From: an uncultured Litoreibacter sp.
Lineage (GTDB): Bacteria; Pseudomonadota; Alphaproteobacteria; Rhodobacterales; Rhodobacteraceae
Length of the DNA stretch: 64,000 nucleotides
Direction: 5' to 3'
Assembly: GCA_947494435.1 (NCBI GenBank)
Contig: CANLUY010000002.1
Location: 558,001-622,000 of the forward strand
The notes beneath the pieces were generated by a model. The model was given only the letters and a program-made list of their open reading frames with translations. It was not told the origin of the DNA and ran no database searches. This document shows, piece by piece, positions 37,223-44,311 of this stretch. Both the position numbers and the translations under genes were made by a program. How positions within the stretch are numbered: the first letter of the stretch is position 1; each line of letters begins with the position of its first letter.

Positions 37223-38411
37223 CATAAAAGATCAATATGAAGCCTTCCCTTATCCGGAACGCGATCCTCGCGATGAAAAGAAACGCCTGATCACCGGATC
37301 GCCATCACACCCTTTAGAAATCGACCATTTCCTGTTTCTGGGACAGCGGGATTGGTCAAAAGGCACGCGCATTCTGGTTGCAGGCGGGGGTACGGGTGAT
37401 GCGCTGATCCAGATGGCGCAAGTGCTGACGAATGCGCGCAAACCATACGAGATCACCTATACCGACCTCTCTGAAGCGTCACGGGAGATCGCGGAAAAGC
37501 GGGCCAAGATACGCGGGCTACAAGGCATCACTTTCATCACAGGCAGTTTGCTGGATGCGCCTAAATATGGGCCATTCGACTACATCGACTGCTGCGGTGT
37601 GTTGCACCATCTTCCTGATCCTCAAGAAGGGTTCAACGCCCTCAGCGCGGCTTTGGCACCTGATGGCGGATTGGGATGTATGGTCTATGCGCCTTATGGC
37701 CGGTCAGGTGTGTATCCGCTGCAAGAGGCCTTTGGGATGCTGACCGACGGGATGTCACCCAAAAAAGCCAAGTTGAAAGCTGCCAAGCGGATGTTTGACC
37801 GCCTGCCAGAGGGGCATCCGTTCAAACGCAACCCGCATCTCGTAGATCACAAGGCCAGCGACGCGGGTTTCTACGATCTGCTCCTTCATGCGCAAGATCG
37901 TCCCTACACGATAAGTGACCTCGTGGATGAACTGAGCTTGGCCGGTCTAAAGATGACTGGCTCTCCTCAAGCCGCACTTTATGATCTTCGCCGGTTCGGT
38001 GAAGTGCCAGATCATCTGTCTGAAACCCAACAAATGGCCTTGGCTGAGAAGTTGGACGGGACGATCAAAACGCATGTTGTCTACGCGAAAGTCGCGGCGT
38101 CACGTGCGGGCCAGGCTGACGGGCACGCACCAAAGACTATCCCGCACCTCAAAGGGATGTCGCCACAGGCCTTGGCCCAAAAGGTGGCGCGGGATGGGGC
38201 AATTACGGTGACATTGAACGGTGTAAAACACGAGGTAATCCTTCCCAAAGCATCAGCAGGCCCGATTGCAGGCATTGATGGGCGTCGCAACTTGGAAGCG
38301 CTGCGCATCGGTGCGGGTCTCGATCTGGTCGCTTGGAACGCCATCTGGAGGCCGGTGCATACAAATCTGACCCGGTTTGGTCTTATGCTCTATTCAAACC
38401 TGTTGCGTTAA
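37215..38411 (+). CDS. Class I SAM-dependent methyltransferase with extra C-terminal domain
   Basis: 398 residues from the GTG at 37215 (GDIKDQYEAFPYPERDP follows), with AAGGG ten bases before; an ATG at 37197 is the alternative. SAM motif I is ILVAGGGTGDALIQMA, followed by an acidic TDLSEAS and a post-I YIDCCGVLHHLPDP region. The catalytic domain ends near residue 230; the rest contains a substrate-like region and a C-terminal part (KGMSPQALAQKVARDGAI onward) that I do not recognise. The 8-base overlap with the DUF3445 gene suggests translational coupling and a joint pathway. Confidence 0.85.
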   Translation: MGDIKDQYEAFPYPERDPRDEKKRLITGSPSHPLEIDHFLFLGQRDWSKGTRILVAGGGTGDALIQMAQVLTNARKPYEITYTDLSEASREIAEKRAKIRGLQGITFITGSLLDAPKYGPFDYIDCCGVLHHLPDPQEGFNALSAALAPDGGLGCMVYAPYGRSGVYPLQEAFGMLTDGMSPKKAKLKAAKRMFDRLPEGHPFKRNPHLVDHKASDAGFYDLLLHAQDRPYTISDLVDELSLAGLKMTGSPQAALYDLRRFGEVPDHLSETQQMALAEKLDGTIKTHVVYAKVAASRAGQADGHAPKTIPHLKGMSPQALAQKVARDGAITVTLNGVKHEVILPKASAGPIAGIDGRRNLEALRIGAGLDLVAWNAIWRPVHTNLTRFGLMLYSNLLR

Positions 38412-38417
38412 CGCTGT

Positions 38418-38440
38418 ATTATTTCCCCTATGGAAACAAT
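38418..38440. promoter_or_regulatory. Inverted repeat ATTATTTC-N7-GAAACAAT
   Basis: Left arm ATTATTTC, spacer CCCTATG and right arm GAAACAAT pair at 7 of 8 positions. It is the same 8-7-8 design as at 937-959 and 42646-42668. It lies 65 bases before the HU-like gene, where an operator or promoter would be expected. Confidence 0.45.
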
Positions 38441-38504
38441 GAAACTGGCGTTAAGCCGGTGAAATTGTTACGCTATTCGCAGACAGGCCAAAGGATACCA
38501 AAAG

Positions 38505-38975
38505 ATGCCAGCAAAATCAGCCGCTAAGACGGGTAAATCTGCAGCACCAAAACGCAGTACGACCAAGGCCGCATCAAAGCCAGCTGCCGCGCCCAAGCGT
38601 TCTAAAACCAAAGCAGCAATTAAGAAACCTGTGGCCGCGGCTAAGAGCGTGACGCCGATCAAAGTTTTAGCGCCCGAAGCAGATAAAAACGATGCAACTG
38701 AAATCAATAAGCGTGAACTGGTAGAACGCGTCGCAGTGCAAAGCGGAATGAAAAAAGGCGAGGCCCGCAAGGCGGTAGATGCCGTTCTGGGTGCGATTGG
38801 TAAGACAATCTCCGAAGGAAAAGGCATTGCTGCTGCACCTCTTGGAAAAATGAAACTTGTGCGTAAAAAGCAAACACCAAACGGGGAGCTGGCGGTTTTA
38901 CGCGTGAAGCTCAAAGATCCTCATCGTATGGCGCAGAATGCGGCGGCGGCGGGTGTCTCCAAAGCACAGAAATAG
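38505..38975 (+). CDS. HU-family DNA-binding protein with a lysine/alanine-rich N-terminal tail
   Basis: 156 residues. The first 55 or so residues are Lys/Ala/Pro-rich with repeats (KSAAKTGKSAAPKRSTTKAA, AAPKRSKTKAAIKKP), like eukaryotic histone H1 tails. After about residue 65 comes an HU/IHF-type domain (NKRELVERVAVQSGMKKGEARKA; a beta-arm region and LRVKLKDPHRM). AAAGGA precedes the ATG. Expected to bind and compact DNA; the tail would add non-specific binding and may be modified. Some other bacterial HU homologues carry similar tails. Confidence 0.88.
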   Translation: MPAKSAAKTGKSAAPKRSTTKAASKPAAAPKRSKTKAAIKKPVAAAKSVTPIKVLAPEADKNDATEINKRELVERVAVQSGMKKGEARKAVDAVLGAIGKTISEGKGIAAAPLGKMKLVRKKQTPNGELAVLRVKLKDPHRMAQNAAAAGVSKAQK

Positions 38976-39035
38976 CCGAAGGCAATCCGATTGGCCGCGG
39001 ATCCTTCTGCATTGATCGAGATGTCAGAATAGGGC

Positions 39036-39065
39036 TTGCAGCCGATATATTTTTTGCGCTAAACG
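39036..39065 (+). promoter_or_regulatory. Possible promoter of tRNA-Val
   Basis: TTGCAG (39036-39041) and TAAACG (39060-39065), 18 bases apart, ending 10 bases before the tRNA. Modest match only. Confidence 0.35.
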
Positions 39066-39075
39066 CTGCGCTATC

Positions 39076-39151
<76 letters not shown>

Positions 39152-39249
39152 TACTCCCTCTTCAGATAAAGCCCGTGCTAACATCGGTACGCAGTCTATG
39201 TCGTTTTTCCGCATAAGAGATTTTTTCGTCAGAAAGCGCGCGAAGCCGC

Positions 39250-39278
39250 TTGACGGGGCGCAGGCGGGGCCATAATAC
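39250..39278 (+). promoter_or_regulatory. Sigma-70 promoter of tRNA-Asp
   Basis: TTGACG (39250-39255), 17 bases, TAATAC (39273-39278), near consensus and 33 bases before the tRNA. Confidence 0.75.
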
Positions 39279-39311
39279 AGCCAAGCACTCACGAGAGTGG
39301 ATGCGCAATGG

Positions 39312-39388
39312 GCGGTTGTAGCTCAGTTGGTTAGAGTACCGGCCTGTCACGCCGGGGGTCGCGGGTTCGAGCCCCGTCAACCGCGCCA
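39312..39388 (+). tRNA. tRNA-Asp (anticodon GTC)
   Basis: 77 bases with encoded CCA. Acceptor GCGGTTG / CAACCGC, anticodon stem CCGGC / GCCGG around loop CTGTCAC (anticodon GTC), T-arm GGTTCGAGCC. A G34 tRNA, hence a target of queuosine modification through the queA product encoded at 20645. Confidence 0.97.
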
Positions 39389-39397
39389 CCATTGCCT

Positions 39398-39430
39398 GAA
39401 AAAGCCCCGGAGTGATCTGGGGCTTTTTTC
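39398..39430 (+). terminator. Rho-independent terminator of tRNA-Asp
   Basis: AAAAAGCCCC pairs with GGGGCTTTTTT around a 10-base loop, ending in a T run. Confidence 0.88.
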
Positions 39431-39484
39431 GTATCAACCTGATCCAAAGGAGCGCGTTCCGCGCGCATTATGTTTTACGCTCTT

Positions 39485-39505
39485 TGAGGGAGTTTTACTC
39501 CCTCA
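39485..39505. terminator. Inverted repeat downstream of the valine-degradation operon
   Basis: TGAGGGAGT, TTT, ACTCCCTCA: a perfect 9-bp stem 20 bases beyond the mmsB stop (leftward operon). The arm ACTCCCTCAGC recurs at 39519-39529. There is no T-tract on the leftward strand, so it is a possible rather than proven terminator. Confidence 0.45.
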
Positions 39506-39524
39506 GCCGCGTGGGCAAACTCCC

Positions 39525-40397
39525 TCAGCTTCGTCTGCGCGAGACGAAGCGGGGCAACATGGCTGAGAAGTCTTTTCCCAACCCATCTTCGGCTTCGACG
39601 AAGTCGGAATACAAAGACGTCGCGGCTTGACCCATTGGAGTATCCGCGTCCACGGCCTCAGCCGCTTGCTGGCTAAGGCGGAGGTCTTTCAACATCAATT
39701 CCGACGCGAAACCGGGCTGATAGTCATTGTCCGCAGGGCTTTGTGGGCCGACGCCCGGTGCAGGACAATAGGCGTTCATTGTCCAGCTATAGCCCGACGA
39801 TGTCGACACGACGTCAAACATCTTTTGGCGGTCAAGACCAAGTTTGTCAGCGAGGGCAAAGGCCTCGCAGGTGCCGATCATTGTGACACCCAAAATCATA
39901 TTGTTGCAAATCTTTGCAGCCTGCCCATTGCCAGATGGTCCACAATGCACAGCCTTTTGACCCATCACATCGAACAACGGTGATACTTTTTCAAAAGCCG
40001 CATCACTTCCACCAGCCATGAATGTCAGCGTGCCGTTTGCAGCCCCTCCAATCCCACCAGAGACAGGGGCATCGGCAGCCAGACATCCGTGGCTTTGCGC
40101 CAGCTCAGCCGCTGCGCGCGCGCTTTCAACGTCAACCGTAGAACAATCAAGATGCACGGACCCATCGGCCATCGCTGGCATAATTTCTTGAGCGACAGCG
40201 CGCAGAATATCACCGTTTGGTAGCATCGTGATGACGACCTCAGCGTTCGCCGCAGCCTCGGCTGCGCTTCCCGCCGAATTTACGCCATCAGGGCAGGGGG
40301 CGGACACATCAAACCCCGTCACGGTGTACCCCGCAGCGACCAAGTTGAGCGCCATAGGGGCGCCCATATTGCCCAATCCGATAAATCCTATTTTCAT
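39525..40397 (-). CDS. mmsB: 3-hydroxyisobutyrate dehydrogenase
   Basis: 290 residues. Oxidises 3-hydroxyisobutyrate to methylmalonate semialdehyde with NAD in valine breakdown. Start at the ATG 40397 (MKIGFIGLGNMGAPMALNL), which overlaps the preceding stop (ATGA). NAD motif GLGNMG, substrate motif APVSGGIGGAANGTLTFMAGG, and the catalytic lysine region CGPSGNGQAAKICNNM. The C-terminus ends DFSAMLPRF plus a short basic tail. Third gene of the leftward acd-hydrolase-mmsB operon. Confidence 0.95.
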   Translation of the reverse strand: MKIGFIGLGNMGAPMALNLVAAGYTVTGFDVSAPCPDGVNSAGSAAEAAANAEVVITMLPNGDILRAVAQEIMPAMADGSVHLDCSTVDVESARAAAELAQSHGCLAADAPVSGGIGGAANGTLTFMAGGSDAAFEKVSPLFDVMGQKAVHCGPSGNGQAAKICNNMILGVTMIGTCEAFALADKLGLDRQKMFDVVSTSSGYSWTMNAYCPAPGVGPQSPADNDYQPGFASELMLKDLRLSQQAAEAVDADTPMGQAATSLYSDFVEAEDGLGKDFSAMLPRFVSRRRS

Positions 40398-41434
40398 GGC
40401 ATAGTCTCCCAATTCAACGCATCTTCTTTCAACGGCAACAGCATTTTCATCACATCAATGCCGGGCACCTGATCCGGGCCGCCATGCGCCCAGTTTGGCG
40501 ACTTGTCCCGATCAATGATTGCTGCGCGAATGCCCTCGATAAAGTCGCCTTGTTCCATGGCGCGGAATGTGTAGCGAAACTCCATATCAAGCGCTTGGCG
40601 CAGACTGACCGCGCTGCGCAGACGACGCACAATTTGTATAGTGCAGGCCATCGCCAGTGGTGCATTGTGGTTCAATGCTTTCAATGCATTGGCTGAAAAA
40701 GCGCTCTCATCTGCACAGAGCGATCTGAAAATATCGCCAAGGTCTTCACCTCTGAAATGCTGATCAACCTGCGGTTGGATTTGCTCCAGTTTGCCTTCAG
40801 GGGCCTGCGTTGCGGCGGCCTCAACCGCGCTGAGATCGCCGGTTTCACTCAGCGCTCGGATCACATCCGGCCACTTTTCTTCTACGATAAAATGATCCGC
40901 AAATCCCGCATATATCGCATCCGCCGGACCTATCCGCATCGATGTGATGCCCAAATATTCGCCAAGATGGCCCGGTGCCAAAGCCAGCATCAATGAGCCG
41001 CCGACATCGGGGACAAGGCCAATTCCGCATTCCGGCATCGCAATTTGTGCGGTTTCCCCGACAATTCTGTGAGAGCCGTGACACCCTACGCCGACACCAC
41101 CCCCCATTGTGAAGCCCTGAAGAAAGCTCACAACTGGCTTGGGATATTCGAACAGTTTCGCATTCAGCCTGTATTCGTCGCGCCAGAACTTGCGACCATA
41201 CTCAAAATTGCCTGCGGTGCCCGTTGCGTACATTTCTGAAATGTCGCCGCCCGCGCAAAACGCGCGATCACCCTCCGCGTCAATTAGGACTAGATCAATA
41301 TCAGCGCCACGCCAGCTGTCGATATTGCGCTCAATCTCAAGCACCATATCGTAAGTCAAAGCATTCAACGCTTTGGCGCGTTGTAGTGTGATCCGGCCAG
41401 CGCGTCCGTCGATACGGCACCAAATATCGCTCAT
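40394..41434 (-). CDS. 3-hydroxyisobutyryl-CoA hydrolase (enoyl-CoA hydratase/isomerase family)
   Basis: 346 residues, longer than ordinary crotonases (about 260) and typical of the hydrolase subgroup. Crotonase oxyanion hole regions AFCAGGDISEMY and FTMGGGVGVGCHGSHRIV; the catalytic glutamate is probably in AMPECGIGLVPDVGGS. Position between an acyl-CoA dehydrogenase and mmsB, each joined by a 4-base ATGA overlap, supports the role: releasing free 3-hydroxyisobutyrate in valine catabolism. Confidence 0.93.
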   Translation of the reverse strand: MSDIWCRIDGRAGRITLQRAKALNALTYDMVLEIERNIDSWRGADIDLVLIDAEGDRAFCAGGDISEMYATGTAGNFEYGRKFWRDEYRLNAKLFEYPKPVVSFLQGFTMGGGVGVGCHGSHRIVGETAQIAMPECGIGLVPDVGGSLMLALAPGHLGEYLGITSMRIGPADAIYAGFADHFIVEEKWPDVIRALSETGDLSAVEAAATQAPEGKLEQIQPQVDQHFRGEDLGDIFRSLCADESAFSANALKALNHNAPLAMACTIQIVRRLRSAVSLRQALDMEFRYTFRAMEQGDFIEGIRAAIIDRDKSPNWAHGGPDQVPGIDVMKMLLPLKEDALNWETMP

Positions 41435-42573
41435 CTTGCGGCCAACATGTCCCGGGCCACGATCAGGCGCATGATCTCGTTTGTGCCCTCCAGAATTTCA
41501 TGGACCCGCAAATCCCGCACCAGTTTCTCGATCCCGTAGTCAGCCAAATATCCGTAGCCACCATGGAGCTGAAGGCAGCCGTTCACAATGCGCGACCCCG
41601 CTTCAGTGCAGAATTTCTTTGCCATCGCGCAGTGGCGCATGGCATCCGGGGCGTTTTGGTCGAGTTTCCATGCGGCTTGGCGCAACATCACCCGCGCGGC
41701 TTGAAGGTCGATCTCCATATCTGCCAAGCGGAACTGAAGGGCCTGAAATTGATCAATCGGTTTGCCGAAGGCCTGACGCTCGCCCATGTAATCCAAGGTT
41801 TTGTTCATGGCAGCCTGTGCAGCCCCGAGAGAACAGGCCGCAATATTCAGTCGTCCGCCATTCAGGCCTTTCATCGCATATGTGAAACCAGCGCCTTCAT
41901 CTCCTAACAGATTACCCGCCGGAATGTTGCAATTGTCCAATTGCACTTGCCGGGTCGGTTGTGCCCGCCATCCCATCTTGTCTTCCAGTCCACCGAAGGA
42001 CAAACCGTCCGTGGCGTCATCAATGATCACGGCTGAGATACCTTTCGGGCCCGCGTCACCTGTCCGACACATCACAATATAGGCGTCAGAATACCCGCCG
42101 CCTGAAATGAAGGCCTTCGTGCCGGTCACGCTATAGCCCTCATTCGTCCGCTCGGCCCGCGTCTTCAAAGCGGCTGCATCTGATCCCGACCCCGGCTCCG
42201 TAAGGCAATAGGAGAACACAGTCTCCATGGTCAAAGCCTTCTCCAGATACTTTGCTTTCAATGCGTCGGAGCCAAAATTATCCACCATCGCGGCACACAT
42301 GTTATGGATGGATAGAAACGCCGCAACGGAGGGACAGGCCATCGACAGCGCCTCGAAAACCAAGGTCGCATCAAGACGGCTCAAACCTGAACCGCCAGAT
42401 GCTTCTGAGACGTAAAGCCCTCCGAAGCCAAGTTCGGCCAAACGCGGCCAAAGATTTTTCGGGATGTCGCCTTGTTTTTCCCAATCCAAAGCATGTGGTG
42501 CGATTTGTTCTTCACCGAAGGCCTGCGCCATGTCGAAGATAGCTTCCTGTTCGCTGGTCAGGCTGAAATCCAT
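41431..42573 (-). CDS. Acyl-CoA dehydrogenase, probably isobutyryl-CoA dehydrogenase
   Basis: 380 residues from the ATG at 42573 (MDFSLTSEQEAIFDM), with AGGA before it. FAD motifs YCLTEPGSGSDAAALKT and TGTKAFISGGGYSDAY; the catalytic glutamate is E362 in LEGTNEIMRL, the position used by short-branched/isobutyryl-CoA enzymes. First gene of a tightly coupled three-gene operon for valine degradation, which decides between family members. A palindromic operator-like site lies 20 bases upstream. Confidence 0.93.
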   Translation of the reverse strand: MDFSLTSEQEAIFDMAQAFGEEQIAPHALDWEKQGDIPKNLWPRLAELGFGGLYVSEASGGSGLSRLDATLVFEALSMACPSVAAFLSIHNMCAAMVDNFGSDALKAKYLEKALTMETVFSYCLTEPGSGSDAAALKTRAERTNEGYSVTGTKAFISGGGYSDAYIVMCRTGDAGPKGISAVIIDDATDGLSFGGLEDKMGWRAQPTRQVQLDNCNIPAGNLLGDEGAGFTYAMKGLNGGRLNIAACSLGAAQAAMNKTLDYMGERQAFGKPIDQFQALQFRLADMEIDLQAARVMLRQAAWKLDQNAPDAMRHCAMAKKFCTEAGSRIVNGCLQLHGGYGYLADYGIEKLVRDLRVHEILEGTNEIMRLIVARDMLAAR

Positions 42574-42592
42574 AGTTCGAATCCTGCAAAAA

Positions 42593-42608
42593 TTGAACGG
42601 TCGTTTAA
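42593..42608. promoter_or_regulatory. Operator-like palindrome before the valine-degradation operon
   Basis: TTGAACGGTCGTTTAA, an imperfect palindrome with core AACG-N2-CGTT, 20 bases upstream of the acyl-CoA dehydrogenase start. Symmetry of this kind is common for TetR/AcrR-type regulators of acyl-CoA metabolism. No regulator gene of that type is in the window. Confidence 0.4.
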
Positions 42609-42645
42609 TTCTAAGCAGAGGCAAAAATTTATCAAGTCGGCGTTT

Positions 42646-42668
42646 ATTATTTACCTATTGGAAACAAT
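42646..42668. promoter_or_regulatory. Inverted repeat ATTATTTA-N7-GAAACAAT
   Basis: Left arm ATTATTTA, spacer CCTATTG, right arm GAAACAAT, the third copy of the 8-7-8 motif (see 937 and 38418). It lies between two divergent genes. An overlapping smaller hairpin, CTATTG-GAAA-CAATAG, covers 42655-42670. Confidence 0.45.
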
Positions 42669-42727
42669 AGATTTTCTTTTTCCCAAACTTGAATTGTGTT
42701 GAAAAAGAGGCGGAATTCCGCTAATAG

Positions 42728-42742
42728 TTAATAAGGTATTAA
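42728..42742. promoter_or_regulatory. TTAA-N7-TTAA (CtrA-like) site before the third VPLPA-CTERM gene
   Basis: TTAA (42728-42731), TAAGGTA, TTAA (42739-42742) followed by C, and a third TTAA at 42745-42748. It is 52 bases before the GTG start. Matches the CtrA full-site consensus. Confidence 0.45.
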
Positions 42743-42793
42743 CGTTAAAAGACCGGTCGTGTTGAGTTGCGTGGTCTGAGTGAGGGAAATAAA

Positions 42794-43537
42794 GTGAATA
42801 TTGTTACTAAGTTAGGGGGCGCCGTCGCGCTTGGCCTGTCGGGGATCGCCGCAGGCGCTGTATCAGCAGCACCCATCACGTTTGATCTGCAAGGAAACGA
42901 TTCTACTTCCTATTCAAACTTAACTTCCAGCTTTTCGATAACACAGGACGGATTGACCGGTGTATTTGACGGGAAGTCGATTGCCGACGCGATCGGAAAT
43001 GGTGTGGTTTTGACAGGTGGGACCGTTTCTGACGGGCGCATTGGCCGTTACGCTGGTGGTGCGGGCGTCCGAAATTCCGCGATGGACGGCCAACATACTG
43101 TGGACGGTGTAGCATCAGGCGATGTGCTTGATTTCGTACAAATGAGTTTTTCAGCCGGAGGAATTGCTGCAAACGTCGTTTTGAAGTCGCTGTCATTTGG
43201 CTATATCGCGACTGGCTATACTGGTCCAAACAACACTGCTACAAACGACGATTTCCGCGTGGTTGGTGACTCCGATAACTCTGGCGCCATTGGTATCGGA
43301 GATGGTTTCACCGCAATATACGACGCAAACACCTCTGGTGTGATGTTGACACCGGAAGCGCTCCTCTCTGACGATGTGTTTGGTGTCTTTGCGTTGAAAA
43401 ATGCAAGCTGGAAGCTAAAGTCGGTGACGGTTGACTATACACCACCCCCTGCTGTCCCGCTTCCCGCAGGTGCCGTGCTTATGCTAACGGCGCTTGGCGG
43501 TCTGGGAGTTATGCGCAAGCGCAAGAAGACAGCCTGA
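42794..43537 (+). CDS. VPLPA-CTERM secreted protein
   Basis: 247 residues from the GTG at 42794, preceded by GAGGGA seven bases before; the longer frame to 42767 starts with TTG and would place extra residues before the signal peptide. Signal peptide (LGGAVALGLSGIAAGAVSAA), a Gly/Asp/Ser-rich beta-type mature domain including SDNSGAIGIGDGFTAIYDAN, then the tail VPLPAGAVLMLTALGGLGVMRKRKK. Predicted exosortase substrate. Function unknown. Terminator follows. Confidence 0.85.
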   Translation: MNIVTKLGGAVALGLSGIAAGAVSAAPITFDLQGNDSTSYSNLTSSFSITQDGLTGVFDGKSIADAIGNGVVLTGGTVSDGRIGRYAGGAGVRNSAMDGQHTVDGVASGDVLDFVQMSFSAGGIAANVVLKSLSFGYIATGYTGPNNTATNDDFRVVGDSDNSGAIGIGDGFTAIYDANTSGVMLTPEALLSDDVFGVFALKNASWKLKSVTVDYTPPPAVPLPAGAVLMLTALGGLGVMRKRKKTA

Positions 43538-43565
43538 GCAACTCTCCGAGATATCGAATTGACAC

Positions 43566-43591
43566 AAAGGGCAGCCTTTTGGCTGCCCTTT
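43566..43591 (+). terminator. Terminator after the third VPLPA-CTERM gene
   Basis: AAAGGGCAGCC and GGCTGCCCTTT form a perfect 11-bp stem around a TTTT loop; T-rich sequence follows. The same structure would also serve the leftward L,D-transpeptidase gene, which ends at 43634. Confidence 0.85.
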
Positions 43592-43633
43592 CTTCGTTTT
43601 CTCAATAGATTCGTTGATGGAGTGACCTTTGGT

Positions 43634-44206
43634 TCAAACCAAACGCACCTGCGTGCCGACCGGTGTAATCGCGAACAATTCTGCGATTTGCTCGTTGTAC
43701 AGACCGATGCAGCCCGAAGATGATCGGCGGCCAATCTTGCGCGTGTCATGTGTGCCGTGGATCAGATAGGCAGGCCAATCAAGATACATCGCATGCGTGC
43801 CAAGTGGGTTGCCGGGACCTGCATCCATGAACTCGGGCAGGGACGGGTCGCGGCGGCGCATGTCGGCTGTCGGCGTCCAAGTGGGACCCACACGTTTGCG
43901 CACAATCTTGGTGTAGCCCCGCCGTGTCAGCTCGTCTGTCTTGGGGACTGAGGTCGCAAAGACACGGTAGTCGCTGCCATCGGCATTCCAATAGTGCAAT
44001 GCACGTGACCGTGTGTCGGATACGATCGTTGCGACGCCCAAGCTGGGGAAATGGTCGCGCCAGTCTTGCGCTTTGAAGCTCGACGCGTTGCGGCGTGTCA
44101 CAACGCCAGAGGGCACAAGTTGTGCGCCTTGCGCGCGGGCAATCGCCGGGGCGCACAGCGCAGCGCCAGCGGTCAAAATCAAATTACGGCGTGTCGTGTT
44201 GCTCAT
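43634..44206 (-). CDS. L,D-transpeptidase (YkuD domain), Tat-exported
   Basis: 190 residues from the ATG at 44206, which has AAGGAG eight bases before (an ATG at 44212 is too close to that site). Signal sequence TTRRNLILTAGAALCAPAIARA has the twin-arginine form. Catalytic YkuD motif: HGTHD followed by SSGCIGLYN (nucleophile Cys). Forms 3-3 peptide cross-links or attaches proteins to peptidoglycan. It lies between a surface-protein gene and mmsA, each with its own terminator. Confidence 0.92.
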   Translation of the reverse strand: MSNTTRRNLILTAGAALCAPAIARAQGAQLVPSGVVTRRNASSFKAQDWRDHFPSLGVATIVSDTRSRALHYWNADGSDYRVFATSVPKTDELTRRGYTKIVRKRVGPTWTPTADMRRRDPSLPEFMDAGPGNPLGTHAMYLDWPAYLIHGTHDTRKIGRRSSSGCIGLYNEQIAELFAITPVGTQVRLV

Positions 44207-44264
44207 CGTCATGTCTCCTTCTCAGGCTTTAGACATAGCTACAGCGTCATAAGACACAATTTAA

Positions 44265-44289
44265 GGGGCCATTTCGTCCCAATGGCCCC
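44265..44289 (-). terminator. Terminator of mmsA (leftward)
   Basis: GGGGCCATT (44265-44273) pairs perfectly with AATGGCCCC (44281-44289), 22 bases after the mmsA stop, followed on the leftward strand by T-rich TTAAATTGT. Confidence 0.75.
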
Positions 44290-44311
44290 CCTCACGTGAT
44301 TGTGTGCCGCC

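Noticed and set aside
39481-39560. Repeated ACTCCCTCAGC and CTTCGTCT/AGACGAAG elements as a mobile-element scar
   Set aside because: They fall at the end of mmsB and its downstream hairpin; no target duplication or transposase remnant is visible.
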